A stretch of 64,000 nt of DNA, taken from positions 1,777,185 through 1,841,184 of the forward strand of contig CAADRB010000026.1 of the NCBI GenBank assembly GCA_900708905.1, given 5' to 3'. The position numbers were made by a program, and so were the translations under genes. Under the pieces are notes generated by a model. It was not told the origin of the DNA and ran no database searches. It saw only the letters and a list, made by a program, of their open reading frames with translations. Below, piece by piece: positions 20,450 to 33,000 of this stretch. Each line of letters begins with the position of its first letter. Within the stretch, counting starts at the first letter, position 1. The DNA comes from Hymenolepis diminuta (taxonomy: Eukaryota; Platyhelminthes; Cestoda; Cyclophyllidea; Hymenolepididae).

Positions 20450-21320
20450 TTTGATCAGTGTGATCGCATTCGAGCCCAGCACGTGCTCGCCTTCCGTTCT
20501 GAGTGATCGCCAACACCGGATGATAAATGCTAAACCTATTGTTCTATTGGAACGGAATCAAATGTTGTTGCACATAATGTAAACGAGACCAAGCGAACGA
20601 CTGCATTCATTTCTCTCCAGGATTCCTTTATGTGCTCTCAAACTAAGGCTCCTTGGTTACACGTTGATCTGAGTATTGCTAGACCCATCCAAGGATTCTC
20701 TTACCTTATTCTGGTGAATTTATATAAGAAGTGGTCAAAAGTCATATCCTTTAAGTGTGCCACAATCGGTATTATTATACACAACTACCGCCAGGTACTC
20801 GCCACTCATGTCATACTAAAAACCTCCGAGTCCAGAAATGTTACCCAGGTCCCACTTATTCGATTTGATCTCAGTAGGTCCTATTTTCACTCCCCGCCTA
20901 AATTCATTGGCCTGGAAGAGCAACTTATTGAGAGTGCAAAAAGCCATCTTCTTATGGCTATAGAAGACCATAGAAGAAATTATTAATCCTTTACACTTCA
21001 GGTATCGGACGACACCCCATGTTGGTGTCCAACTCTGAGAGCACCATAACGAAAATCTCCTTTTTTCGGTCAGCAGCCTTAACTCTCAAATCGGTAACAG
21101 ATCTAAAAGAGATTTATCTCCTAGATGGTTATCTTCCACCACCACGGAATCCCGAAACTCTGGAGATTCAACGCAATCATCGGCTAGACCTGTACACTGG
21201 ACGCTTCTGTTATAACGAGAGTAGATCTATCGGGCCACATCAATCGAATAGATGGAATAAGTCAAGTCGCTCATGTTGTCAGATCAGTTCGAAGGTGGCA
21301 GACAAGCCACCCCCAATTAA
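20450..21320 (+). pseudogene. Ty3/gypsy integrase relic
   Basis: The frame from 20630 reads KAPWLHVDLSIARPIQGF, then YLILVNLYKKWSKVISFK. This matches the start of the gypsy integrase catalytic core, normally W-x-x-x-H-V/I-D-F-A-G-P-I-x-G followed by Y-x-x-V-V-D-x-Y-S-K-W-x-E-V. The first catalytic Asp (in HVDL) is kept. The second core motif (SDNGTQF) is not readable in this frame, where TSESRNVTQ stands at that place, so a frameshift is likely. Upstream bases (20450-20630) and downstream frames (to about 21320) are degenerate and probably belong to the same element. No RT was seen beside it. Confidence 0.7.
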
Positions 21321-21600
21321 TTAATTAATTAGTAAATTAGATTTATATGAAAATATTTCTTTGTTAAACGTCAGTCACGTCTCGTTGTTGGAGTCTCTGG
21401 ATGATGATAGACACTCGTTTAAGTATCTATGTACAAACACACAGCGGGACCGTCTGTGAACCCTGTAGTGAAGATTTTATCGTCAATCAATCATTTCTAA
21501 CCGCTAGGTGATGGTGGACATATGCTGGTTATGGCACTTCAGAAGACTTAGGAAAAGATTAAAGGTGGTATCAGCATTTGAATTCATAAATGAATAATCT
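21248..21600. repeat. LTR-like direct repeat, copy 1
   Basis: This region aligns with 22270-22620 in direct orientation. Shared blocks include AAGTCAAGTC, GATCAGT, GTCTC...GATGAT or its variant, (G/T)ATCTATGT(A/G)(C/T)AAACAC and TTAT(C/T)...ATCGTC. Copy 1 carries about 60 extra bases after the first 75. Its place directly after a gypsy integrase relic suggests a degraded LTR or terminal region, but the TG...CA ends cannot be defined. Confidence 0.5.
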
Positions 21601-22269
21601 TTTCCAAAAAATAAAATAATTAACTTTATAATTAATCTTTTACAAATATTGTGTAGCTGTTAAAATGCGCTAAATTTCAGAGTCGCTGATTTTCATGACT
21701 TTAAATAAATAGGAGAAGTTTGTTTAATCTCGTGCTATTATTGATTTTGGGGAGCCTGTGCCTATTTGTGAAAGTGGTAAGGTTATAACATTAACATTCT
21801 CTTCCTAGGTATTTCACACTCAAATAGCTTTATTTATGGCCTCCAATCAAGATCACAGCATAGACTTCAGCAAAAGCAATTTAAATGGTTACTGTTACCA
21901 TATCGTCAGCCTGTAAACTTATGAAATCAACACCGACAAAGAATAAACAATGAGCACACTGCTTAACAAATTCCAGGACGGCACGAATCAAACAGTGAAA
22001 ACCCTGTTGGGTTAAAGATAAGAAGAAAATCGGAACGTAATAGCGGGAGTAACATATGGGATTATTATTACAGAATTAAAGTGGCCTTTACGATTTTTAA
22101 ATTTGATTTCAAAGATTTAACGTAATTCAATTTCGTATGAATCGAGCAACAATTACATTTCAAAGCATTCGAAATTTACGGAACTTAATGGAAGCCATTT
22201 GGCTTTTAATTTGTAATAAAGTTATCAGGACTAGGATTACGTAGAAGAAATATAAGAAAATTTCAATTA

Positions 22270-22620
22270 CAAATGAGTGAATGGAAAAAGTCAAGTCACT
22301 TCTGTTACTGGATCAGTATGGAGGCGGTCTAGACTTCACTCCAATTTATTGATTAACAATGTCTCAGTATGTTGATCATCATCTACATAGATATCTATGT
22401 GTAAACACGAACGCACACAGCTCGACTGTTTATGGATGATGTAGTAGAGATCTTATTCTAATCGTCGTGTATTTGTCTTTATTTGATGAGTATAGGAAAT
22501 TATAGAATGACAATTAGATGAATGGTGGAGCGGTATTCACTTGTTGGCAGGGAAAATCGATTTTTGAATTCGGATCGGTTTAAATTTGTTTTATTAATGT
22601 TAAACATAAGTATTTAAATT
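22270..22620. repeat. LTR-like direct repeat, copy 2
   Basis: This is the partner of 21248-21600, about 1 kb downstream. The best-matched part is 22280-22450. The 700 bp between the copies shows no coding region. The pair could be two LTRs of a collapsed element or two copies of a terminal fragment. Confidence 0.5.
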
Positions 22621-24352
22621 ATATCCTGTTAAATTCTCTGTAATGGTGAGTGATAACGGGAAATGTGGTAGTGTCATAGCGTTGAAATAGCAAGCCAAGT
22701 CAGTCATTCCACACAACCGCGGTGTGATAGTCTTGACGACAGCTTGTCGTACTGGTCATCTAGCCTTTAATTGGCTTTTATCCCAGTGAATTGAAGTAAA
22801 AAGTAAAAAAAAGACAATAGTATAAAAGTTAACAACTGCCATTGATACTGCTCTTTCGCTTCCTACTACAGTAGAATAAGAAAACGTGGAAGCCTCAAAT
22901 AATCTCATCAACTGAGGCGTATTTAAGGGCAATTCACCCTGTGGGGTATTTAAAACAGCTCTTGTATTACTGACCAAATCAAAAGAAGACAGTTGTGCAG
23001 ACTTGCACACTTTCGTATTGTGCATACGATTTACTTTGGGTTCCAAATATGTTATTAGAATTCGTTTTATATTTGCCAATACCAAATTCATCTTCGGAAT
23101 AAAAAGTGTATTCCATTAATGGTTTATAGAAAATTGTGATTTCCGGAATGTTTTTAATACATAAAAATACCTATCACAAAATCGATAATTGAATAATACA
23201 TATATGGTTTAGATGGCAAAATTTGCTTTAGAAAAATAGATAAAAAATAATGTGAATTATGTAGGTCTTGTACTTGGTCATTAATCAAAAACGGAAAATT
23301 TAATCCAGTGATTAAATGAGTGCTCCCGACATTTGAATGAGAATATTGAAATTCCACATATTATAATATTCCGTCTTCTTGATCAAAGAAATTTTTATTC
23401 CAAGATATTTGAATTTATTTAAAGTCCAAAATATATTCAACCAAATATTTAGAGCCGTCTTTTGGCAAACAGACTATCTTTACATCTAAAGAATTGTCAG
23501 ACAATTTTTACTTATTGAGCAAGAAGTGGCATGATTGTATCTATATGTAATATGTATTATCTAAAATTAGTAGTTTTAAGTTGTACTAGACCATTACTTC
23601 ACGGAATATATGTGATCAAATATGTGTTTACATATTCAGCCTTTCAATAATGCCATGCTATCATTCCCTATAGATGGGATAATTACAGACAGCTTGTTTG
23701 GAGACATATCGATATATTATCTGAATTATATGCTCATTTTAAAATTCTGTGATTCTTGTAGTACATAATTTTCTTTGCCACTTTTCTTTGTAGATCCTTT
23801 ACTATCAGAGCGACTGGGGTACGTAAAATTTTCTACGTTGATCGGTCATGAGCGAAGGTAAATATCTTTTTGTTTGTCGTAAAGAAGAGAGTTAATTAAA
23901 ATACTCCCTATTAAATTTAATTGGTCTGTATCGATTTATCAGTTATTAGTATATTTAGTATATATATTTAATAACCAAAATTGATAACAATTCACAAAAT
24001 TCAAGATCTTATGAGTATCAAATTCATACGTTTTTAAACACCATTCAATTTCTGCTCTTTGTGGAATGAATTCTAATTCGAATAGTTGGAAAAAAGTTAA
24101 TAATTTAGAATTCTTATATGATTATTCTCCAATATATTTAATTCATTCACAGTTCACGTCCTATTACTGAATAGAACAATTGTATTGGATTCACTCCTTA
24201 TTTTTGTAAATATTCAAGCTACTTAAATGTATTGTTAAAATTTGTTGATTTGCGAGGGATGTGTTCAAATGCATCTTCCAATGACCTTAAAAGAATTCTA
24301 AGTTATGAATCTTCTTATATAATGCCCAATCAGAATAAAGCCAAATTTCGAA
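22621..24352. other. Gene-free stretch upstream of myotrophin
   Basis: No supported gene. A 111-codon minus-strand frame (22756-23091) has no family resemblance that I recognise. It has a hydrophobic C-terminal segment but no splice or codon evidence in its favour. Confidence 0.4.
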
Positions 24353-24812
24353 ATGGCTGAGGAGAAACTTAAGTGGTATATTGAAACGGGCGACGTCAAT
24401 GGTTTTGAAAATGCCGTATCGAAAGTGAGTAAAATAGTTTAATTACAATTTTCAGTTAGGTGATGTTAATCAAGATATTGGTAACGGAAGAAGGTTAATT
24501 CACATTGCTGCTGACTATGGTCAATCGGAAATAATTGAGAGTTTAATAAGGAAGGGTGCAGATATTAATGTAATTGATGCGATTTCGCGTTACAATAATA
24601 TAGGCTAAAGATGGTTATGGGATGACTCCTCTAATCGCAGCCGTGTATGAAGGTCACTCTAAATGCGTTGCAGTTTTATTAAAATATGTAAGGAATTTTT
24701 TTGGCTATTTCCATTGCATTTTTAGAAAGCTAATATTTCACTAGACCCCAAGGGAAAAAACCTTTGTGATTGTACAGATTCACAGGAAATCAAAGATATG
24801 CTTAAACAATAA
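24353..24812 (+). CDS. MTPN: Myotrophin-like ankyrin repeat protein, 4 exons, 118 aa
   Basis: Myotrophin (V-1) is a small cytosolic ankyrin protein; in vertebrates it binds actin capping protein and also affects NF-kB. Exons: 24353-24424, 24456-24569, 24604-24687, 24726-24812, all joined in phase 0. The product is 118 residues, the same length as human myotrophin. Exon 2 encodes GRRLIHIAADYGQSEIIESL followed by IRKGADIN, and exon 3 AKDGYGMTPLIAAVYEGHSK, both aligning with the human ankyrin repeats without gaps. Exon 4 ends in DSQEIKDMLKQ, like the human DNQAIKALLQ. Introns are 31, 34 and 38 nt, among the shortest spliceosomal introns seen in animals. A poly(A) signal lies at 24886-24891. The anoctamin gene begins 152 nt after the stop codon, on the same strand. 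Confidence 0.95.
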
Positions 24813-24885
24813 TTAGTGCCTTTTAACTTCCTTCATACTTGTTTTTTGTGTTTGATTTTAGGTCATTGCCTTATTTTAACTTTTA

Positions 24886-24906
24886 AATAAAGTGATATTT
24901 TCTCAG
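24886..24906 (+). promoter_or_regulatory. Poly(A) signal plus splice acceptor between myotrophin and anoctamin
   Basis: AATAAA at 24886-24891 is followed by a pyrimidine-containing tract ending in TTTTCTCAG at 24906. The acceptor lies 94 nt after the myotrophin stop and 58 nt before the anoctamin ATG. There is no donor for it in the short intergenic space. This is the layout expected where a polycistronic RNA is cut by polyadenylation and spliced-leader trans-splicing, which flatworms are known to do. Use as a trans-splice site is inferred. Confidence 0.5.
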
Positions 24907-24964
24907 AAGGCGACTTTTTTCCTCACTCTTCTTATAATCATCTATAATTAATAATTTTCCTTTT

Positions 24965-27900
24965 ATGTGTGAAGCCATGGAAGCACCGAACACAGATTAT
25001 GTTGACTTTTATATGACTGTGAGCTCATGTGAAAGAAAACAGGATAAAGAACATGCCAGTAGGCACAATTCCTTTGCAGCTGTTCGGCTTTCTGAGCTAC
25101 TATCCCATGCCGGCGTTATAAACAAGGATGTACAAATCCAAGTAATACCCTGCTGTTCAGAAAAGAATCTACATAACGGAATACTCGATCACAAGAAGCA
25201 TTACATAATTGTTCGAACAAATAAGGCTGTTCTTAGACATTTTGTTGCAGCTTTAAATCAAGGATTTTCTTGTGTGCTGTCTGATGAAAATGACGAAGGT
25301 TCGTTTAAAAAGTGTGTGCAAATCTTTAAACCTGAAAATTATAATTTTGTCTAAAATTTTGTCTATTTTTAGCAACCTCCCTTGCCGTAGATTCCCTAAC
25401 ACCCGGACAGAAGGCCTGGCTTGGTAGTTTGGCTGTAAGAATGGTTGAATTCAGTGAAGAGCAAAAGGCCATTCTAACTACTCTTAAATCTTGCCAGAAC
25501 TATTCAAGCGTGTCTCCGATTCCACTTCCAACCATTCCAAATCCAATCTCTTTATCTGCTTTCGGTTCCAACAAGTACAGCTCCGCTCTTTTCTCCATGA
25601 ACTCCACAGAGGTTGCTAATGAAATGACAGTCCTGCACAATATTCCCGAGAGACGTTTTGTTTGGGCCAATTTCCGCAGCCATGTACAATGGTTCCCCAC
25701 TGTGAAGTGGTTGCGTTGGTACCTTGGGGATTCTATTGGTTTTTACTTTGCCTGGCTGCAGTCCTACTGTATTGCTCTTGCTATACCTGCTATACTTGGC
25801 CTTCTAACTTGGATCTGTGTTGCTATAGCCAACGCCGTGAGCTCAGAAGAGCCAAAAGAAGAACATTCTCTATCAGCATTCATGGTCGTCTATGGACTGA
25901 CGATTGTAGTATGGGGTCTTGTTTGCAATAAGATCTTCCGAAGAAAACAGTCTCAATTATCTGAAGATTGGATGTCTCCAGCATTTGCAAATGCTGCAGA
26001 TATGTCTGGATGGGTAAACTCTCACATGGATCAGCTTCGACCAGCTTTCAAGGGAAAGCTGAGAAAGAGTCCTATTACTGGAGAAATGGAACTCTATTTT
26101 CCGTATGCAGAACAACGTATCCTCTTTCTCACTTCAATGGGAATTACTGGTCTCTGTGTTCTCCTGGCCCTCTTTATAAACGTCCTTCTCTTAAATCTGG
26201 AGGTAAATTTTATGTTAAATACGACAGGTGCAGCAATCCTGAGACTCTGTTAATCTTATTTACCCTTTCACACGTTAGGACTCGTGTAAGAAAAGTATGT
26301 GGGTGAAATTCTAGTCTCAATTTTACTAAACATACCTTAAATTATTTTGCATATTAATAGTGCCTTAACTTGAATGCAGTCATATGTTTTTCGATCTCTT
26401 ATGAAAGTATGAAAACTTTTAAAATAGAGTTGTGCCAGTGCACAACTCTTAAGAAGGTTATAAAATATTCTTATTAGGTCTACAAAATCATAGATTTGTC
26501 GTTTGATATGGATAGGTTATTTACTCTCAGAAAACTCGTGTTTGGGTCAGTTTAAATTGTTGAAACCGGCGTTAATACATCACGTTTAGCATTTGTGTTC
26601 GAATAATGTAAATACAGTAAATAATCTCTCTTCTATTCGTATAGTCTTAATTAGTTGACAGTGGGCTCTCAATGTATTACGTAAGTTGAGATGCTTTGCA
26701 TTCTTGTATTTTATCATTTTTTTAAATGATGAGAATTTATGAAGTATAACCTAAGCATGTTGAAATGGTTTTATAAGATCATAAACTTAGATGTAGTATT
26801 TGGCAGGTGTTTTTTGGAATAGACCTACCTGGCATGAGAAAGAATAGAACTGAATTAATCGAAAAAAATCCAGTGATTTAAATTTTTAGCCAAAGAGAAT
26901 AAAGTAGACAACTTCTTTTATCACATTTTCATCAGTGTTTTTAGGAGAACATTTTAATGATGGAAAATTATCCAAGGGCTTTGAAATTAGCACTTATGAA
27001 CACGTAACAGTTTGTGTAACCAAATTATAGGAAGGCGTGATTCTGTTATGTTAAGACAAATCCCACTACAAAACTGAGTATCTTTCTAATTATTACCGAT
27101 AGGCTGTCGCCCCATTCCAAACTAAAACACCAAGAGATCAGTAAGGGTCGTGAATATATTTAAAGCCTCAGTAAGAACATGGGAGAGAACCAAGCGTTCA
27201 CACAGAGTATAATAAAACTGAGAAATGTTCTCCGTAGGTACATGAGCTTAATTATAACAGTGCAAATGCAAAGAAATAATCGGTATGTACGTGGGTTTCA
27301 GACATGACTTCACTTGGTTTACGCAAGCACTAGGACACTTCTTTTCACAAAACCTCATACGACGGTACTGAGGAGAAATGAGTGAACATGTAGGAAATTA
27401 TTTTTTGGGGATCATGTAGAAGGGTACCATTCAAAATCATATTATTACAAGTATTCCTTTATTGGTACCACACAGGGAAGATGAAGTTCATCCTATTCTG
27501 AGTAAATATAATAGAATCATATTTGTCCCTAGAAAAATGAAAATATACGGAAAAGTTGCATTTTTTTCTTTTCACCGTATTTAAATTTGCTTTGTTGTTA
27601 GCTCACGAAAGGAAAATTTATTTAGCCGCATTTTCTACCTTTTGTTGAAACATGGTACTGAAGGGCTACAAAAACGGTAGATGTAGCATGCTGCATGTAT
27701 GTGTTCTATACGTCTTTAAAAAGCTAGAATTGGCCTCATCCCGAATGATATGGGATTCTTAACTGTCTTAGGTTTTTTATTTCTAGGGAATAATCAACCC
27801 GGATCGTTCACCCCATCTGCACTTCCGATTTGTTGGATTTTTATGTGATCCTGGTCGAATATTCGATCCAAAGGATGGATCTCTGAACTTTGTTCCTGGA

Positions 27901-30900
27901 ATTCTTCATCCAATAGTGGTCAATGTCATGAATCAGGTTGTCTTCCGACAGATTGCAATGAGGCTCACGGATATGGAAAATCACAAGGTATCTTATTAAT
28001 TTACTTAATTTATTAATTTCATAAATGGATATTATGTGCAATGAGATAATTTGAACTTTCAAATTATTTAAAGCTAGCATATGTATAGATACCGATTTGG
28101 TATAAATTTATGATAATAGGTAAGACCAATAACTATCGGCGTTTTCCAGCACTTTTTCATCTCGGATAGAGGAGCCGCATTCTGGTGCGAGTCAATTTCT
28201 TGAGACGAGAAAATACCTTATTTTTAGTTAGGTTATATCGTTTATCATATACTAGTTCTCTAGAAGGATAGAGATTGGCTGTATTTTGATTCTCTTCTCA
28301 TAACGCAAGTCTCCTTGAAGGAGAAAGTTAATTTTCTTTCACATTTCTAGTACAAAATGTTTGAAGCTTACGCTGTAAACTACATTTAAATCATGTGAAT
28401 TTTCAAGGTCTATTTGAGAAGCTGGTTTTTATGTGAAACCACGATTTATATTTCTTTCATCACAAACACGAAGAGGCGCGATCATCAATTAATAATAATA
28501 GTAGTTATCGATTTTCAGACATTTATTTGTTATTTTCTCCAAAATCTGGCTAGGTAATCATTGATTTTCCAGACTTTACCCCTCTAATCACGTCTACAGT
28601 AGTTACCAGTTGTCGTTCGAACAAGCTAGCGCAAATTCCTTCCGTTAATTTACCTACTTCTTTCTATTGGCTAACGTCTGCACCCAGTTTGAAGGTCGCT
28701 AGGGCTTTATTAATTACCGTGTTGTACGTTTTTTACGATCGTTTGCAAGTCGTAAAATCATCATAAATTGATATATACTTTTACTTTCTGGGGCTGAAAG
28801 TAACAGCGTTCCTCCAGTAGCACAAGTTCAAAATCTAAGGTACAGATACAGTAATAGAAACACTCTCTACGTTAATTACTATAAGCCTTTAAAAAATTTC
28901 TATTCATTCCTATTTTTTCTCCTCAACGAGATTCTGCTCATAGTTTTCTCGACGTCATCCTTATTTGCTTGCAATTGTAATTGCGCCCATGGTCCTCCGG
29001 TTTATACATTAGCCGAGATATGCATGACACTGAGCCAAAGGGCTCTTGTATTTGTTACTCTTGACACGATAATTAGGGAGTGATGTCGATGTCACGTTAG
29101 TCAATGTACATGTCCGACAAGTCAGGCCATAAGATCCGATACATGGCTAGTGATGTGTGTGACCAACCGCAGCGGTTAATTCTGGTCAAATAAGAGAGGT
29201 AATGGAATGCGAATTTCTTATATGAGCGAATCTATAATACTTTCCCTCTATTCAATTGTTGAAGCACTTCCCTTTGCAATCTTGGAAGACTGATTCAAAG
29301 AAATGACTAATTTACCAAATCGAATTTGAAAGTAATCATGGTATAGATTCATTCTTCAATTCCAAATCCTAATTTTCACATTATTTTGTGAGCATTTAAA
29401 CACATATAATGAAATAAAACCTAATCATTCAAACATGTGATTTATGAAAATTTGCTAAACTAATCATTTTAGAGTTAGAGATGTATCCTGAAATGTCATT
29501 GTCTCAGAACTTGTGTGATTTCGATTCATATGTGTTTTCCGATAACAATTAAAATAAGTGAATATAAAAAGAATATACACATCAGATCAAAGTCACATCG
29601 GGTTAAATGTTAAACAAATTAAATTAAAACTGGAAATATACTCTTAGCATCATTTTTAATTCCTCTTTTTGGAAGTAATTCTGAGAATAAATTATAATAT
29701 TGTAGAGTTCTAAAAGAATAAGGCTATTATTGTAATATTGTAGTTCCTACCATGTCTAATTCATATTCTCTTGGAAGGAGACGAAGAAATGGTGTAGAAT
29801 CATAGGATATGTCAACAATAAACTGATATGTTAACTTGAAGTTCCTGTGTTACGATTATAATTTTTTTACCGCTATAAATCATAATGTGATAAATATTGG
29901 TTCGTCGAAGATAAAGTAGTTACACTAGCACTAATATCGTCAGCGAACCTAGGTTAAGACGGCCGATCACACGAAGCTAGATATCTCTTAAGACTAATAG
30001 CGAAAATCGAATGGGAGGGTCAAGAGTTAAGTAGGACTCCCAACAGCCGCGAAGTAATGAGAAAAAAAGAAATAGGAAGGGAATTGTGAATTTTCATGGA
30101 AGGTAACGAACAAGTAGGAAAGGGGTTGTGATAAAGAGGTAGCGTTAAGAAAAGTTAACTGTTTTGCGCCCCTGGTCATTAAATGAGTAACTAATAAAGT
30201 TATCATCTAATAAAAAGAATAGCCCAAAGTTATAAGTCAATAGGTGCATTAAATTCTTGCTTCTTAAACCTATTAAGACAAATGCCTTCTAAAGCCTGAC
30301 CTAGGTATAGAGCTTTTTTTCGAATCGCATTAATGAGAAACTTTCATTTTGTTATTTCTCTCATCGACAATAATTAATCAGTGGGGTTGTTCTTCCATAT
30401 CACTGGATGTGTATCGATCTCGTGACCTCTGACTTGGCAGCCATGTAAATGACCCAGAACCACGTTATGATCTTAATTATTAAGACTAATCATGGCGAAA
30501 TACATAATTACAGCATTTAATCATGGGAAAGCATCAAAATAAGAAGAAATGTTGAATAGTCTGAGTAGGAGTTGAAGGGTGAGCAGGCAGAAGAAAGAAT
30601 AAGTGAGGACGTCAGTAAATTAATTAGGAGGTTTTATGTTTTGCATTATGATGCAATTTTCCAAATAAAGTCTTCAGCATCTGACTCAAAGGTTCCTGAG
30701 TGTCAGTTAATCTTCATGGAGATTGGATTTAGTTGTTGATCATGCCATCTCGGTAAATTGATCATTTCAGAAATCCGAAGGACAGATAGTGGATACCATT
30801 TATACTGTTGTGAACATAGCCATTAACAATAAGAGTGATTTTCAAGATCAATACACTGAATGAATGCGCTCCAGAGTCTCCTATTGAGGCTATTCTTCTA

Positions 30901-31800
30901 TTTATAATGGATAAATATTTCACTATTCAACATTTGGTTCAATGGATGTGCACCGATAGTCCACTGTCTCGTAATTTTAATTCCATGTTAATCTAAAAAT
31001 GCTTACCCAAAACGAATTTGAATTGTTTTTTACTGCCTTTATTTTTTAAACTTCCTTTCCAGACACAAACGGCATGGGATCATTCACTAATTATCAAGCG
31101 TTTTCTTTTTGAAGCTGTCGACGCCTACGCATCTCCCTTCTACTTGGGAGTAATTCTAGTAGACTGGAATGCTCTTCACTCCTTCCTTCTCACCACATTC
31201 GCCACCGATTCTATTCGACGTCTAATCGTTGAATGTCTTCTGCCTTATCTCAGCTCTCAAATTCGTAGTCATCGGGCCACATCGGAAAAGAAGAAGAGCG
31301 ACGATGGTGACTCACTGAAAGTCAATGTCGATGCAGATGAAGCTAAGGCGATCAAGAAGGCCGTATTTGGTGTCGACTATGAACCATTTGATGACTTCCT
31401 GGAGATGGTTCTGGAGCAGGGATATATTGTTCTCTTTGCAGTGGCTTGTCCTCCTTATCTAGCTTGTTTGGCATTCTTCTGCGCCTGGGTTGAATCCTTC
31501 TTTGATGGATTCAAGCTCCTTCAATTAGTTAGACGTCCAGTTCCTCAATGGCTTCATAGAAAACAGAATGTCTGGCTCATGATGCTCTCAGTTCAAGCTT
31601 GGATGGCTCTCTTTACCAACCTCTGTCTGCTTGGCAGTCATACTGATTGGAACCTTTCCACCCTTATCCTTCTTGAACATATTCTTATTGGAATCGGCTT
31701 GATAATTGAATTGGGTTTCTCGAATATCCCGGTTGCGGCAAGCAATGCCTTCCATAAGAGGATTTACGAACGTTATAGTCTTAAAGCGTCTGCCAAGTAA
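24965..31800 (+). CDS. Anoctamin (TMEM16 family, ANO8/ANO10 type), 4 exons, about 700 aa
   Basis: Anoctamins are dimeric membrane proteins with ten transmembrane helices that act as Ca2+-regulated lipid scramblases or anion channels. Exons: 24965 to about 25298, 25373-26202, 27787-27987, 31063-31800; total 2103 nt. The first donor is uncertain: GAAG/GTTCGT at 25298 keeps frame, and a second in-phase GT lies at 25314. The N-terminal cytosolic part (about 1-225) is divergent. Family marks follow: YLGDSIGFYFAWL (about 229-240) at the start of TM1, KGKLRKSPITGEMELYFP in the TM2-TM3 loop, and LTDMENHKTQTAWDHSLIIK across the exon 3/4 junction. At the TM6 calcium-site position, usually Asn, the sequence has D475 (FEAVDAYAS). 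The TM8 acidic pair is kept (E599, D603). An alternative start is the ATG at 24977. Introns 2 and 3 are 1.6 and 3.1 kb, in sharp contrast with the neighbouring tiny introns. Assignment to the ANO8/ANO10 side rests on the short N-terminus and the WENHR-like motif. Confidence 0.93.
27988..31062 (+). other. Large third intron of the anoctamin gene
   Basis: This 3.1 kb intron starts at GTATCT and ends at CTTTCCAG. It contains patches of less AT-rich sequence at about 28950-29190, 29930-30170 and 30380-30480 without recognisable proteins. They may be fragments of noncoding retroelement DNA. The patch near 30395-30440 weakly resembles 12030-12070. Confidence 0.7.
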
Positions 31801-33000
31801 ATATGAAATACCGGTTCAAATATTACATTCCTGCGCTTATATGCCCTATTATTGATAGTTTGCCATTTTGCACTTTGAATTTCGTCATCATTTAGATATC
31901 TATTAATCCCTCTGATTTTCTATTAGGCACCAAAACTAATTACTTATTAAATACGGAATTATGATATTTTCATTTTACTTATTTTCCTGAAAATTATTCT
32001 CGATTTGTTTGGGATATTTTGTTTGACCTGATTCGGAAATCAATACTCCGAATAGAAGTAGACCTCGATTCACTGCAAATTTGAGAAAAACGCACTTGTT
32101 ACTACTTGAAAACTACTGATATTATTACTTACTTTTAACTAAAGAAGAAAAAAATATGCATTTAGATGTTGACTTTCACCGAAAACTGCGTCAAGTGGGC
32201 CATAGCAACGTAAAGTGAAAGAAAATGACGCATTATTAAAAAGAACAGATTTTCAGAAATGGGAAGCTTTTGCTCGTAAGTTCGAATGCGGGGTTTAATT
32301 ATTTTAAACTGATAAAGACTTAATAATGTACCTGAAGTAGGATTATTTTAACAGAGTAAGAAGTCGGTCCCGATTAGTTAAATCGCCATTTCTATTGAGT
32401 TCATTTTATTACGGACCTAGAGACGCATATTTTAGGGCATGGTCCTGTTCAATAAATCCATCTAAAACATCTATCTGAGTTGGAGAAGTGGCGTCATGGA
32501 GCTCCATTCAGAGAAACTTGAATTCTTTCAACTACCTTTATTAGCCAGGCATGGCGGGTACGGTTGGCCATCCCTCCCATTAGGTGAGTTTCACCGCCAT
32601 ATTTATATCCTTAACGTCCATCCTTTCTGTTCTGGGTAATTGGTGGAGTTGCCTGGTTTTAGCGATCTTGCAGCTGCGCGTTGTTATTGCTTCCCCTACA
32701 TCTGCATCTCTAGATGTCTTGTTCTCGGGAAACTTAACTGTCCTAAATTTTATCTACTATTAGAAGAGAAGTTGAAACGACTCAAAAATTTCAAATTTTC
32801 CAAATTTATTAGATAGGTGTTCGGCTTCAGATTCAGTTAATATCTTCTATGCAAACTTCAAATGCTTGTTTCAGTTGAAATGAACGGACTGTTCATGTAA
32901 TGAGAAGTATGAATATATCCTTATATTGAGTAAAATTTTCACTTTGTATTAAAATTATGATCGGAAATATTGAATATCAAGTCAAAGATATGTTGCTAGA
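31801..33000. other. Anoctamin 3' flank and gene-free DNA
   Basis: The first canonical AATAAA after the anoctamin stop is at 32451-32456, about 650 nt downstream, so the 3' UTR may be long. A G+C-richer patch at about 32490-32720 has a 45-codon frame from its ATG but no recognised family. Confidence 0.4.

Noticed and set aside
22756..23091. 111-codon minus-strand frame
   Set aside because: No recognisable domain and no supporting splice or regulatory signal; it may be chance in AT-rich DNA.
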